Source: Cristatella mucedo
Taxonomy: Eukaryota > Bryozoa > Phylactolaemata > Cristatellidae
Length of the DNA: 64,000 nt
Direction of reading: 5' to 3'
Assembly (NCBI GenBank): GCA_009760855.2
Contig: WPIO01000109.1
Span: 892,501 to 956,500 of the forward strand
Part shown: positions 1 through 11,447 of the stretch, one piece after another
How positions within the stretch are numbered: the first letter of the stretch is position 1
How the letters are laid out: each line of letters starts with the position of its first letter
Translations under genes and position numbers: made by a program
Notes under the pieces: model-generated
Database searches by the model: none
What the model was told of the DNA's origin: nothing
The model's input: only the letters and a program-made list of their open reading frames with translations

Positions 1-111
1 AGCCATTCTGCTTGATATACCCATTCTGCTTGATTGTGCTGCTAGCATGCTGTATAATATCTTAATAGTGTAATTCAATTGTAAAGCACGCTAAGAGAAC
101 TTGATTCTCTT

Positions 112-893
112 AGCTTCCTTGCTGCATGTATTGATGACATCCACACATGGATGGCAGCGAATTTTCTTAAATTAAATGGCAAGATAAGCAACTTATATGG
201 TATGGGCAAACAGAGCCTGATTCAGAAATTGGAAATGCTAAGGCTCAAAATCGTTTCTGCCAGCGTATGTCCTGTTGAATCGGCACACAATCTAGGTGTC
301 ATGTTCCAAAGTGACCTTTTGTTAGCCGACCACATCAACTCCGCAGTCAAGTCTGCCTACTTTCAGCTACATAACATTACTAAAACTCGGGCTTGTTTAG
401 ATAAATATACCGAATCTACAATGGTCCATGCATTTGTGACATAACGTCTTGACTTCTGTAACTCACTGCTAACTGGTCTACCGGCATTTGCAATCAGGTG
501 CTTACAGCTGGTGCAGAAAGCTGCATCCAGCCTTGTCTGTCGTGAGCATTGCAGTTGCCACATCACACCACTTCTCACCGACCTGCTCTGGTCCCCAGTC
601 AAGCAACGGATCCACTTCAAGGTTCTATCACTCACTTTCAGGTCCCTTCATTCTTTGGCTCCAGCCTACCTATCCGACATGTTCCCTCAAAAGGCTAAGC
701 ATGGTTCCACCTGCTTTTCGGAATCTTAGCCTTAAGCTATGCCTCTTACAAACCACAAATCCTCTCGAGACCGTGCCTTTAGTTTGTATGCTGACAAAGC
801 CTGGAAATCACTCCCGACTTGCATCGCGACATCTCCTGACTTGTCCACATTTAAAAAGAAACAAAAAACGCATGTATTTCTCACAGCATTTAA
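112..893 (+). pseudogene. LINE A reverse transcriptase fragment, C-terminal part
   Basis: Broken 3' half of the LINE A open reading frame. Three frames are needed to follow it (151-444, 511-729, 739-900). Recognisable pieces are the stretch after the catalytic box (WMAANFLKLN), the region around KTRACLDKYTES, and the C-terminal part with QKAASSLVCREHCSCHIT. It stops near the position where intact copies read into the 3' UTR and is joined directly to the tail of an opposite-strand copy at about 905, so the 3' UTR is missing. Upstream, 1-111 holds only a short direct repeat of CCATTCTGCTTGAT. Confidence 0.8.
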
Positions 894-904
894 TAAAAAA
901 ATAG

Positions 905-1487
905 TAATAATAATAATGCACTTGGTAAAACGCCCTCAGAGAACGCAATCTCTTTCTAGGCGCTTTACATTTGCTGCAAAGGGAAATGAGATTGAATCGT
1001 GAGTAATATCATGCTCAATAAAAAACACGAATAACATGGTTTGGGGTGACATGCACAATGTCAGCATGCAAGTGTAGTTAGTGGCAGCAAGCACAGTGTC
1101 GGCACTCATTAGCACATAAACGACGAATCAAAGGGACCCACTAAATGCTGTCCTAAATAGGTGTGTTTTTAAGTATTTTTTAATGTAGTAAAGTCTGGAG
1201 ATGTGACAAAAGTCGGGACTGAGTTCCAGGCTTAGTCAGCATACAAACTAAAGGCACGGTTTCCAAAAGTTTATACGAGGTATTAGCAGACTTTTGGATG
1301 TCAAAAAGCAGGTGTTATATTGCTTGTCTTTGTGGGGGAGTAAATCTGAGAGAAAGGCTGGAGCCAAAGAATGAAGTGACATAAAAGTGAGCGACAAAAC
1401 CTTGAAGTCGATCCGTTGCTTGACTGGGAGTGAGTGCAGGTTGGCGAGAAGTGGTCTGATGTGGCAACTGCGACGCTTGCGACAGAC
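905..1487 (-). mobile_element. LINE A, 5'-truncated copy
   Basis: Starts at its 3' end with (AAT)n followed by the reverse complement of the LINE A terminal motif (GCCCTCAGAGAACGCAATCTC). It runs through the 3' UTR and the C-terminal coding part, and stops at GCGACAGAC, where the (AAT)n tail of the next minus-strand copy begins without a gap. Two copies are therefore stacked head to tail. Confidence 0.8.
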
Positions 1488-4400
1488 AATAATAATAATA
1501 ATAATAATGCACTTGATAAAGCACCCTCAGAGAACTTAATCTCTTTCTAGGTGCTTTAAATTTGCTGCAAAGGGACATGCAACTGAATGGTAAGTAAAAT
1601 CATGCTTGAAAAACAAACAAAATGAATAACATGGTTAGGGGTGACATGCACAGGGTCAGCATGCAAATGTGGTTAGTGGCAGCATGATTGCACAGTGTCT
1701 ACATGCATAAGCACATCAACGACGAATCACAGGGACCCACTAAATGCTGCCCTAAATAGGTGTTATAAGTTCTTTTTAAATGTGGTCAGGTCAGGGGATG
1801 TTCTGACGCAGGTCGGGAGGGAGTTCCAGGCAAGCCTAGCTGCCGAGTTTTGCACCAGCTGTAATCGTCTGATTGCATATGCCAGTAGGCCAGTAAGCAT
1901 TGAGTACCAGAATTCAAGACGTGATGTCACAAATGCATGTACCAACTTAGACGTTGTATCCTTTATCTAAAAGGGTCCGAATTTTAGCAATGTTATGTAG
2001 CGAAAAGTAGGCAGGCTTGATTGTGGAGCTGATGTGGTCGTTTAACGAGAGGTCACTTTAGAACATGACAGCTAGATTTTGAGCTGATTCAATGGGAGAT
2101 ATGCTGGCAAAGCCAATTTTGAGCATCAGCCTTTCCTATTTCTGAATGACACTGGTTTGCCAATGACTAATAGGTTAGTTTTAATTTCATTTAATTTAAG
2201 ACAAATTTGCTGCCGCCATGTGCAGATGTCATCAATACATGCAGCAAAAGAGTTGAGAGAATTTGAGGTGCTGGAGGGGTTGGAGGGATCAAAGCAAAGG
2301 TACAACTGAGTGTTATCTGCATAGAAGTGAAAGCCTAGATTGTCCTTGGCAATCACATCAGCAAGAGGGAGAGTATAAATTGGGAAAAGAACCGGACCTA
2401 GCACGGAGCCCTGAGGAACCCCATTTCAGAGGTACCTCGGATGATCTTCGTCTATTCACTTCAATACTCTGGAGTCTCCCACTGAGATAGGACCTGAACC
2501 ACTCCAGAGCAGTGCAAGTGATGCCCAGGCGAGATGAGAGGCGCTCTAGAAGAGCTTTGTGGTCGCTAGTATCAAAAGCTGCCGAAAGATCAAGCAAAAG
2601 AAGCACAGATACTCTACCCATGTCTGAATTTCTAAGTAGGTCGTTGTACACCCTAATCGATGCTTATTCTGTGGAGTGATTAGCTCTAAAACCAGACTGG
2701 AACTTACTAACAAGGGCTGTAGTTTCAATATCGGAGTTCAGCTGGTCTGCCACCACCTGTTGCACTGTTTTCGATACGAATGGTAGAAAGGAGACTGGGC
2801 AGTAGTTGCTCAAGTTCTCTTGGTCCAGTGTCGCTTTCTTGAAAAGTGGCCCGACTACAGCTTTTTTGAAAGGTGCTGGGACATGACCTGAGTCTAATGA
2901 CACATTAATGATGTTAGTTATGCATGGCAGCAGCAGATCAATGCAACGTATGCTCCCAAAGCCTGGAACTCCCTCCCGACCTGCGTCAGAACATCCCCTG
3001 ACCTGACCACATTTAAAAGGAACCTAAAAACACACCTATTTAGGACAGCATTTAGTGGGTCCCTGTGATTCGTCCTTCGTGTGCCTATGCCTGCTGACAC
3101 TGTGCATGCTGCCACTAACCACATTTGCATGCTGACCTTGTGCATGTCACCCCTAACCACATTATTCATTTCGTTTGTTTTTTCAAGCATGATTTTACTT
3201 ACCATTCGATGGCATTTCACTTTACAGCAAATGTAAAGCGCCTAGAGAGAGATTAAGTTCTCTGAGGGCGCTTTATCAAGTGAATTATTATTATTATTAT
3301 AACGTAGGAGCAGGGCAGTGGGAATAGGGTCCAGAGGACTTGTTGTCTTCTTTGATTGAGATACGAACTTCAGGGCGAGATCACCAGTGACTTGCTTAAA
3401 TGCAGACATTGAGGTGCAGCCAGGAATAAGGGGACAGCATTCTAGGGTATGTTAACATGACAGGGATGGGCTCCCTGATTTTGTCTATCGTCTGCACAAA
3501 GAATCGAGAGAAGCGATCAGCTAGATCATCACAAGGATCATCAGGTGAGGAGCTAATCTGGGAGCGGTTGAGGAGATGGTTGATTGTCGACATCAGCATT
3601 TTACGATTGTGCATCTGTGATTCAGCAATGTTTTTATAGAAGCTAGACTTGGCCTTTGCTAGGCTCGATTAGTACGACCTACAGTAGTTCTCGTATGCCA
3701 TCCGATGGGCAGTTATTCCTGATTTTTTATATGCTTTTTCAAGCTTGTGCTTAGTAGACCAAGCTAGTTTAATGTCTGTGGTAAACCATAAGCCGTCTGA
3801 GCAAGGGCGCAAAATGTGCTCAGACTCAGAGGTGCAAACTCGTCGAGCTTGTCGGCTAGCGTCGTTTTGTAGCTATCTACCAAAGATGACAGATCAGAGG
3901 AAGGACTGAGCATTAAAGGCAAAGCAGACATTCGTGCACGGATAGCATCGATGTCAAGGGTCTTGAGGTTTCGTGATTTACAGGTTATTTTAGAGGAGGA
4001 GGCGGGCACACACTGTAGATTGAATGAGATCTGCGTTTGGTTAGATAAGCAGGATTTGGTAATAATTGGGGATGACAAAGTGCGGTTGTATGAGAAAATC
4101 TGGTCGAGTATGAGATCCTTGATGTGAGTAGGGCCATGCATGCACAAGAGACAACGAGTCAGTCAATGCTCGAAATTCAGTGCTGAAGGCGTAGGTCAAG
4201 TTATCAAAGTGAACGTTGAAATCACCCATAACAAGGAAGGATCGATTTCTTGCACACAGAATCGAAATGAAATCGGAGGAATCTTATTATAAAGGAGGAT
4301 TTGGTACCTGGTGGGCGATAGACTACTGCCGCTATCGGTAGCTTCTTTTCGGATTAGACCAAGACAATTGATTCAAAAGACTGCTTCGAGGGTACTGCAA

Positions 4401-4879
4401 ATGGCTCGACGTTGAATTTTGAGTGCACGATAACAGCAACTCCACCTGCTGTTTTGATTTATCTAGAGGTGTGAAAGAATGAGAAACCACTTGGGTTAGC
4501 GCCTTTAATTTTCGGGCAGTTTATCAATTTTAGCCAAGTTTCAGTTAAGGCGATCAGGTCGATACCATTTTTTTTAGAAATAAGGTAGCTTATTACCAGA
4601 TGTTTATTGCATATTGAGGGAGGATTCCAAACGCAAGCATTAAGTCGGGTCGATGGAGTTATAACAGGTCTGATGACCACGAAGTTGAGATTTACTGTGA
4701 CACATGTGGGACGCGTGCTGAGCGGTTCGATACAATGCTATCAACACTAAGCGAGCGGGTACTCAGCTCACAGTTCCCGTCCAACGTGCGGCATCTGAGC
4801 TGGCGGTTCCGGCCACCGCAGTGGCTCCAGTGTGATTTTCTTTTGTTAATGCATAGTTTACCAATCTTAGCAACAGCTT
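1488..4879 (-). mobile_element. LINE A, long degenerate copy with endonuclease and RT
   Basis: A minus-strand copy running from the (AAT)n tail at 1488 through RT (2126-2900) to the AP-endonuclease domain (3764-4680). The endonuclease start is recognisable from LIALTETWL, and MGDFNVHFDNL marks the middle. The RT catalytic box reads YADN instead of YADD, and several frames are needed, so the copy is dead. About 300 bases of coding sequence are deleted at about 1829. It is interrupted by a plus-strand LINE A at 2951-3300 and by a solo LTR at 4880-5832. The family belongs to the CR1/L2 superfamily by motif style ([20 protein letters not shown]); the exact clade is not settled. Confidence 0.8.
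2951..3300 (+). mobile_element. LINE A, short copy nested in another LINE A
   Basis: A plus-strand 3' end of LINE A (last coding bases, 3' UTR, (ATT)n tail) interrupts the minus-strand copy. AACGTA occurs on both sides (2945-2950 and 3301-3306). The uninterrupted family sequence at 51545-51565 reads straight across the site, so this is a target-site duplication. The left boundary is ambiguous by a few bases because the element itself can begin with GTATG. Confidence 0.85.
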
Positions 4880-5254
4880 TGTAACCACGTAGAGGTTCGT
4901 CCCCCGGTTCTCTACCGGTGGACTGTGTGATGCAGTGCTGCAGTGCGGTTAAAACACAGGCGGCCACAGCTGGGTGCCGAAAGCAACAGTTTATTGTGGG
5001 CCTGTTAGTAGTGGTTACGCGCCGGCGCAAGCGCTTTACGCGGCGCATACCGGACCGACGGAGTTAACTGCGCGAACTCCCGAAGCCCGGGTATAATACA
5101 CTAACATATGCGCGCGTCGCTAGCAATTGCGAAGGCGGGTTGCTACAGCACCCCAAGATACGAGCAGCTAACTGAGTAGCCGGCAGAACACAACTGCGCA
5201 GTCTAAGTTGCACTTAGCTGTCCGTCGTCGTAGGTTTGCCTCTCGTGCTCTTGA

Positions 5255-5480
5255 AGCGTAGTCTCGCCTCGACTCCCAAGCTGCAGCCCTGAGCTCTCGG
5301 GGCGTAGTCTCTGCTCGACTCCCCAGCTGTCGCCCTGAGCTCTCGGGGTGTAGTCTCTGCTCGACTACCCAAGCTGTCTGCCCTGAGCTCTCGGGGCGTA
5401 GTCTCTGCTCGACTACCCAAGCTGCAGCCCTGAGCTCTCGGGGCGTAGTCTCTGCTCGACTACCCAAGCTCTCTCTCAGC
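5255..5480 (-). repeat. Minisatellite of about 46-48 bases inside the solo LTR
   Basis: About four to five tandem units carry CTGAGCTCTCGGGGCGTAG and CTCGACTACCCAAGCTG in each. The other LTR copy at 46300-46345 has only about one unit, so the array expanded in this copy. Translations of it give repetitive ESSG-type peptides that are not genes. Confidence 0.85.
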
Positions 5481-5540
5481 TCTGTCACTCGTCTCATTAT
5501 ATTCTCTCCTTTCAACTCCTGACCTCGCGCGCCGCTGCTA

Positions 5541-5790
5541 TTTCTACTTCAGCATATTAGTTGGTGCACATCCTGACCGCAACGTCTGCACCAGGCTTCA
5601 TTATAACTTTAGCGGGTAGACCAGGAGTCAGGCTTGTACTAGCTGTCCAAGTCGAACCCGCTAAGACAACCACATTAGTCGCTCCATCTCCTAACCGCAT
5701 CGCCTGCATAAAGCTCCATTCTAACCTGAGCTAGGTGAGTCAGGAGCTGGGTCTGTACTAGGCGCCCTAGTCGACCCCCCCCTCTAAGGC
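5541..5790. repeat. Degenerate tandem duplication of about 120 bases in the LTR
   Basis: Two similar stretches follow each other. Both contain CCTGACCGCA/CCTAACCGCAT, TGCACCAGGCTTCATT/TGCATAAAGCTCCATT, CAGGAGTCAGGCTTGTACTA/CAGGAGCTGGGTCTGTACTA and GTCGAACCCGCTAAG/GTCGACCCCCCCCTCTAAG. They lie in the upstream (U3) part of the LTR. Confidence 0.6.
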
Positions 5791-5836
5791 AAGGGCTCCC
5801 ATCGCGGCTAAGCTGAGAGCTGCACCAGTGCAGCTT

Positions 5837-6140
5837 TAATGTCCAGGAATGCATTTGATGTATGATGACATAGCGATAACCGCTGCTGACGATTATACCC
5901 AACATGCAGGTTACTAGCAGCCGGCGTAGCTAAGGCAGCAGCCGGCATGGGAGACCCAGAAGGCCGAAGCGATAAGCGTTTAGATAGCCATAGGCACGTA
6001 AATTCTTACGCACTACGGTCAAATAACAATCCTTATAACTTTAAACAGGTCTTAGCTATATCGTTTGCGTATACGATGTTGGCAAGAACTTCGGTTTTTG
6101 GAAGAATTCTGCAACAAACGTGAACGAACATGAGAGCACT
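5837..6140. other. No gene recognised
   Basis: Continues the sequence interrupted by the solo LTR and may be the 5' region of the minus-strand LINE A. No long frame or family match is seen. Confidence 0.3.
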
Positions 6141-6655
6141 CTGAGAGCATTTAGTGGGTCCTTGTGATTCGTCCTTGATGTGCTTATGCATGCCAACACA
6201 GTGCATGCTGCCACTAACCTCACTTACATGCTGACCCTGTGCATGTCACCACTAATCATGCTATTCTTGTTTATTGAGCATTGTTGTGTGCATCTGAGGC
6301 ATATCGGCCGCGATGTCTGCCAGCCTACGGCAGGTGGTTGAGCCTTGAATGTAGGCATTTGGCCCACAACAGAGGCACTCCATTATCTGTTATGAATCAG
6401 TCAGACCCCAGCTCGTATATGTACCCGCTAGGGAATAAAGACGAGAGTCTCGTTCACTTCACACGTTCGCACGCTCGTGTCTTCGTATCTCCGCGAGACT
6501 CCACTAGCGCTGCTGCCGCCGGAGACACAGTAACGTAACAGTATGCTACCACTAACTATTCAACGGGGCTTTCTTAGCAGCAATAGTAACGTGCCCAGAA
6601 AGAGATTGATTTCTTTGAGAGCGCTTTATCAAATATATTATTATTATTATTATTG
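6141..6655 (+). mobile_element. LINE A 3' end, interrupted by a solo LTR
   Basis: The 3' UTR starts GCATTTAGTGGGTCC and ends GCGCTTTATCAAATATATTATTATTATT. The middle is replaced by the LTR at 6282-6540, after which the LINE sequence resumes (GTATGCTACCACTAACTATTC). Confidence 0.8.
6282..6540 (+). mobile_element. Short solo LTR inside a LINE A tail
   Basis: Begins TGTTGTGTGCATCTG and ends CAGTAACGTAACA. It contains TATA-like CGTATATGTACC and a polyadenylation signal GGGAATAAAGAC about 20 bases later. Flanks are GCAT (6278-6281) and GTAT (6541-6544), a plausible but imperfect target duplication. The position in the LINE 3' UTR is exact when compared with uninterrupted copies such as 9475-9520. 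Confidence 0.6.
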
Positions 6656-6772
6656 ATCTCTATTCAGGTGCATAACAGATGCAACGGGACTCGAGCCCAC
6701 GACCTCGGCCAGACCTTGATCGGTGGGGAGCACCTTAACCACTGTGCCAACCCAGCGCAGCACTGAGCTAAT
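6656..6772 (-). mobile_element. SINE2, tRNA-derived
   Basis: The minus strand reads a tRNA-like head with box A (TGGCACAGTGGTTAAGGTGC) and box B (GGGCTCGAGTCCC), then the start of the LINE-like tail. It abuts the LINE A tail and lies just upstream of the TPPP exon. Confidence 0.75.
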
Positions 6773-6855
6773 GCATGACGGGTGACCATTGCGCACGGTG
6801 CAGGTGAAGGACTACCAGAGCTGGGGGTTAACAAGCTGCTGCGTTGTGCTTTCAG

Positions 6856-7896
6856 GGAGATCACCATCGATCAGTTCAAAGCCCTGCTGAAAGAGGTGGC
6901 ACCCAAACACCAGAAGGACTGCAGACCGACCAAGAGCACCGACGAAGCCTACACTTCGATGGTGCTGGCCGTCGTCGCCAATGGGCCCGAGATGCACGGC
7001 ACCACGGTGAGTTGTCGACCCGAAATGTGGCCTGCAGCAGCAGCCTACCACATCAAACCCAAACCCTGTGCATATGCCCGCTAATAAACATAAAGTATAT
7101 CTACAGAGTTAAGCCCAGTTTCTAAAACTGCCATCTTCCTATGATAGGCTAAGGCAGACTGTTTATCTTGTCTAACCCGATGATGGAATATAATAATAAT
7201 AATAACAATAATAATGGACTTGATAAAGCACCCTCAGAGAATTCGATCTCTTTCTGTGTGCTTTACATTTGCTGCAAAGGGAAACGCGATTGAATGGGGA
7301 ATGGCTGCTTTGAATTTGCCTGCTCTTGGCTTGACTCAGCCTCGACTTGGTACACCACTGGCAGTTAGAGGGCTGGCATCTAGGTCAAGTTTCGGGAGAA
7401 GGCATGCAGATCAGAATGGAGAACTCATGGATGGAGAAATGGAGAAGTTTTTTTCTTGCCTCATAGTTTCTCACCTCTAAGTAAGGTTCAATGTCTCGAT
7501 GCTTTAGCAATATCAGGGGCTTTCATTTCACCTTATCACCACTGCACTTATGTACCTGTGTAGGTTTACTCCAGTACAGGAGTTGCTGATTTTGTGCGTC
7601 CGTAATGTCTTATCTTTCTGTAGAATCGCTCTTGCATTCAATTGTGGAGCAGGTATATATCTCATAGTCCAATGACTTGAAAATAAATCGCATCAAATCG
7701 CTGTTCATTTCAGAAAGTGAGCAAAACAGGCGCCGTTGACAGGATGACCGATACTTCACTGTACACCGGGTCTCACAAAGAGCGCTTTGATGACAGTGGC
7801 AAAGGCAAGGGTCTTGAAGGACGTGTGGCAGTACCAGCAAACGATGGTTACGTGCAGGGCTACAAGGACAAGGATTCGTACGACAAGAAACACTAA
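6856..7896 (+). CDS. TPPP: TPPP/p25-alpha family protein, last two exons
   Basis: Two exons of a tubulin polymerization-promoting protein, a microtubule-binding cytoplasmic protein of cells with stable microtubules or cilia. Exon 6856-7006 follows CTTTCAG and encodes [20 protein letters not shown] and the linker to GPEMHGTT, ending at the donor GTGAGT. Exon 7714-7896 follows CATTTCAG and encodes the family's C-terminal signature [20 protein letters not shown], then [27 protein letters not shown] and TAA. The phases fit: the first exon begins with the third base of a codon, and the second starts in phase 0. The N-terminal exons, expected to hold the rest of the p25-alpha core, were not found upstream and probably lie to the left of the window. 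The intron (7007-7713) holds a LINE A tail. The frame is intact and without stops, so the gene is probably functional. The family call is firm; the paralogue number is not. Confidence 0.88.
7186..7300 (-). mobile_element. LINE A tail, about 115 bases
   Basis: (AAT)n followed by GGACTTGATAAAGCACCCTC and the 3' UTR start, truncated after GCGATTGAATGG. It lies within the TPPP intron. Confidence 0.8.
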
Positions 7897-8500
7897 TGTA
7901 CCCAACGATTGGTCTTCGTTGTGGTAAAATCTCTTGCCCGATGCATGACCCTCGGGAAAGCCATCGTCTGACTGCTCTGCTGCAACTACACTACTTATGT
8001 TGTTCTCCAAAGTAAGATCTCAGGTAGTGATGGAGCTGAATATAGGACTTTTCAAGAATTCCTGTTGCTACGACGGACAGAAAAGACATTCTGTGAGCAT
8101 GCTATCGACCACGACCTAATGCCGTGCAGCTAGTTCATGTTGTGCTGCTGCAATCGCTTGATCACTTGCAACAGGCAGACTTGGCTGCAGGCGACCTTTA
8201 AATACAACGTGGCCTTTACTGGCCCGAACTCTCATTTTTGTAGTAAGTGTTGCAGTTCTTGAAGGGAAGAGCAGTCGAAGTGGCCCGAGCCTAGACTGTG
8301 TGATTTTTCAACTTCTTTAAGTGCCATCAAGGAGAGACAAATTCATCAACAATTAATTTATTAAACGATATATCATCAAAATTAATTCATGAAAAAATTA
8401 ATTCATTAAATATGATTCATTAACACTTATTTTATCAAACATCTTGTTGTGCAAAACGTGAAACATCTAAAGATATAGCCACTGTTTTAAATGCCTCTGT
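7897..8500. other. TPPP 3' flank and AT-rich tract
   Basis: The start is presumably TPPP 3' UTR. From 8345 to 8450 an AT-rich stretch repeats ATTAATTCATTAA-like words. No other gene is seen. Confidence 0.4.
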
Positions 8501-8508
8501 GTGCTATC

Positions 8509-9616
8509 ATGGCATTTTAATGCAGATTTATACATTTGTTTTGATCCCTCCCAGCCTTCGGGCACCTCGATATCTCTAAACTCACTTGCTGCATATATTG
8601 ATGACATCTGCACATGGCCGGCAGAAAATTTTCTTAAATTAAATGAAGTTAAAACTAACTTATTAGTAATGGGCCAACCCAGTGTGATTCAGAAATTGAA
8701 AAGGCTGACGCTCAAAGTTGGCTCTGCCAGCGTATCTCCCGTTGAATCAGCTCGAAATCTAGGTGTCATGTTCCGAAGTGACCTCTCGTTAAACGACTAC
8801 ACCAGCTCTACAACCCAGTCTGCCTACTTTCAGATACATAACATTGCTAAATTTTGGGCTTGTTTAGATAAGGATACCACGTCTAAGTTGGTCCGTGCAT
8901 TTGTGACATTCCGTCTTGACTTCTGTAACTCACTGCTTGCTGGCCTGCCGGCATGTGCAATCAGGCGATTACAGCTGGTGCAAAACTCTGCAGCTAGGCT
9001 TGTCTGTCGTGAGCGTCGCAGTTGCCACATCACACCACTTCTAGCTGACCTGCACTTGCTTCCAGTCAAGCAACGGATTGACTTCAAGGTTTTGTCGCTC
9101 ACTTTTAGGTCATTTAGGTCTTCATTCTTTGGCTCCAGCCTATCTCACAGATCTACTCCCCCACCAGGCCAAGCATCGTACCACCCGCTTTTCGGAATGT
9201 AAAGCTCAAATCCTTTGGAGACCGTACATTTAGTTCGTATGCTCCCAAAGCCTGGAACTCACTTCCAACTTGTGTCATAATATCTCCTAACTTGACCACA
9301 TGTAAAACTTGAAAACTTTAAGAACATTAAGAACTTAAAAACACGCTTATTTTAGGACAGCATTTAGTGGGTTCCTGTAATTCGTCCTTCATATGCTTAT
9401 GCTTGCTGACACTGTTCATGCTGCTACTAACCGAACTTGCATGCTGACCCTATGCATGTCACCCCTAACCATTTTATTCATGTTGTTCGTCGAGCATGAT
9501 ATTACTCACCATTCAATCGCGTTTCCCTTTGCAGCAAATGTAAAGCGCGCAGAAAGAGATTAAATTCTCTGAGGGTGCTTTATCAAGTGCATTATTATCA
9601 TTATTATTATTATTAT
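8509..9616 (+). mobile_element. LINE A, 5'-truncated copy with RT C-terminus
   Basis: Coding sequence from just after the catalytic box (about 8510) is open for some 230 codons to 9202, with LKLNEVKTNLLVMG, LDFCNSLLAGLPACAIRRL and QNSAARLVCRERRS. A frameshift follows, then a 3' UTR with a local duplication of TTAAGAACTTAAAAAC and the tail ATTATTATCATTATTATTATTATTA. It is a younger-looking fragment than the copy at 112-893. Confidence 0.85.
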
Positions 9617-10229
9617 AAAATCCCAAAGGGAGATAAAAGATGTCTTGGGAAACCGGCAACCAAAAGCTGACTCGTAATCCACATGTGCTTGTGGCGATGG
9701 AGTTTGTGGCTTTGTGGAGTTACAGACGGAGATACGTAAATACGTTCAATACATGCTGCAAAGGCGTTTAGAGCTCTTTCAGATAACGACTTACGGTAAA
9801 CATGATAAAGTATTTTGCACTCATTTTGAGCGAACACATTTTATAGTTTACCAAAATCAGCTAGCCTATTTCTGACAACCTTAGATTTAGTGAAACTCAA
9901 AAATATTTTTGGCTGCCATAACACGTGATACCGAATGACTTGTATTATTTATTTGTCGTCTTCATTTAAAAATTTTATTTATTATGAGGGGTTTCATGGC
10001 TACCAACCTGATTAGCCCGTCATATCTTAAGATTACCTAGTCAGAAAGTTCTCCTGTATCTTAATTAATTGTTTGATCTGTTGTCAGTTCAATATTTGTA
10101 TACGATCATGGACATCCGAATATATACTTATACATACATTACCAGCTGGTCTTCTGCTACTGTTTACGATTCAGCTTGCAAGAGCCGTTGTTGAACCTGA
10201 CAGTCCACACTTGTCGCTCGTGAGTCTTC
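9617..10229. other. No gene; LINE B 3'-end fragment near 9690-9755
   Basis: TTTGTGGAGTTACAGACGGA at 9713-9732 is the plus-sense form of the conserved LINE B 3' motif. The remainder is AT-rich with no recognisable feature. Confidence 0.4.
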
Positions 10230-10300
10230 GCCGAGGAGGCAAGGCACTCGTTCTTTACGACCCAGCTCGTGGGTTCGAGTTCTGCAGTTGGCGATCAATT
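10230..10300 (+). mobile_element. SINE1 head fragment
   Basis: GGCAAGGCACTCGTTCTTTA followed by box B-like GTGGGTTCGAGTTCTGCAG, matching only the tRNA-like head of SINE1. Confidence 0.5.
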
Positions 10301-10342
10301 TTAATCCAACTCAAGAGGCGGTAATAGGTGTAAAAGCCTAAG

Positions 10343-10495
10343 GGCCATGACGGTTCAGAAATTAAGGTGCTAGCTCTTCACGATCTTTATCTCGTGTATG
10401 AATCCTGCCGTGGGTGATTCTTTATTTGCCAATTGCAAGCGGTGGTGATAGCCAGTAAAGTTCTTCTGCCCTTGCACAAACGAGGCTGAAAAAAG
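10343..10495 (+). mobile_element. SINE1, diverged full-length copy
   Basis: Has the head (GCCATGACGGTTCAGAAATT...), a box B-like GTATGAATCCTGC, and the core TTGCAAGCGGTGGTGATAGC, and ends near GAGGCTGAAA. It lies tandemly after the head fragment at 10230. Confidence 0.65.
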
Positions 10496-10499
10496 CTGC

Positions 10500-10940
10500 A
10501 AATATTAATGTATTTTCTTACATGCACGTTAGGCTCTTCATTCAATAAAATTCGCAGTTCGCAGTTAAAATGGAGACTCCGCGATGCATTGTTTAGGCTG
10601 TCCACGATGTTTCGTGGCTAAATTCAGATCATCATGACCTCTCTGGACGGATATTGTCTAGCATCATCATTATCAATAGCGGAATTCTCTAGCATTATGT
10701 GATCTACTTTATCTCAATGGCTTATCATCTGGGCATTCCGTGCGAAGAAATATTATTAGGTCTGCTGTATTACAGCATCGTGGCAAGTCTTAATAATACC
10801 CAAAGACAATCACTGGATGAAATTTTAGGAGTGATGGAACCAAGCTGAGCTAAATTTCTGGATATTTTCCAATTTTCAGAACTACGAGTTCAGAAATATT
10901 GCTCATTGGAAAGCATTCACGACGCCGCTTAGCGGCATTT
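10500..10940. other. No feature recognised
   Basis: No long frame, tandem repeat or match to the other repeat families of the window. Confidence 0.3.
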
Positions 10941-10944
10941 CTTC

Positions 10945-11447
10945 TAGCATGTATGGCTCCAGCCTTATATCTTTCAGATATACTACCCCATCAGGCAAAG
11001 CGTCGTACCACTCGCTTTTCGGAATCCAACAGTCTAGAAATACCTCGTACAAACCTTAAATCCTTTGGAGACCGTGCATTTAGCTCGTATGCTCCCACAG
11101 CCTGGAACTTCCTCCCGACCTGCGTCAGAACATCCCCTGACCTGACCACATTTAAAAGAAACTTAAAAACATACCTATTTAGGACAGCGTTTAGTGGGTC
11201 CTTGTGATTCGTCCTCGATGTGCTTATGCGTGCTGACACTGTTCATGCTGCCACTAACCGCATTTGCATGCTGACCCAGTGCATGTAACCCATAACCATG
11301 TTATTCATTTTGTTTGTTTTTCAAGCATGATTTTACTTACTATTCTATTGCGTATCACTTTGCAGCAAATGTAAAGCGCCTAGAAAGAGATTAAGTTCTC
11401 TGAGGGCGCTTTATCAAGTGCAATATTATATTATATTATATTATGTA
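10945..11447 (+). mobile_element. LINE A, last 260 coding bases and 3' end
   Basis: Starts ATGGCTCCAGCCTTATATC (protein MAPALYLSDILPHQAKRR) and is open to 11207 with NFLPTCVRTSPDLTTFKRNL. The 3' UTR and an (ATATT)n-like tail follow. Confidence 0.85.

Larger units (their letters stand above)
4880..5832 (-). mobile_element. Solo LTR, family L1 (TGCA...TTACA), copy 1
   Basis: Read on the minus strand it begins TGCACTGGTGCAGCTCTCAG and ends GGTTACA, with TG...CA ends. It is flanked by GCTT at 4876-4879 and 5833-5836. It contains a TATA-like GAGAATATAATGAG near 5500, a minisatellite, and the polyadenylation signal CCACAATAAACTG near 4995. The second copy lies in the opposite orientation at 45496-46779. 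No internal retrotransposon region is present, so it is a solo LTR; a Gypsy type is suggested by the 4-base duplication. It interrupts LINE A. Confidence 0.8.

Noticed and set aside
1763-1970. Paired short frames on both strands as small genes
   Set aside because: Sense and antisense readings of the LINE A C-terminal region with an internal deletion.
5168-5515. 115-codon minus frame with repeated ESSG motifs
   Set aside because: It follows the LTR minisatellite; the repeat period explains the open frame.
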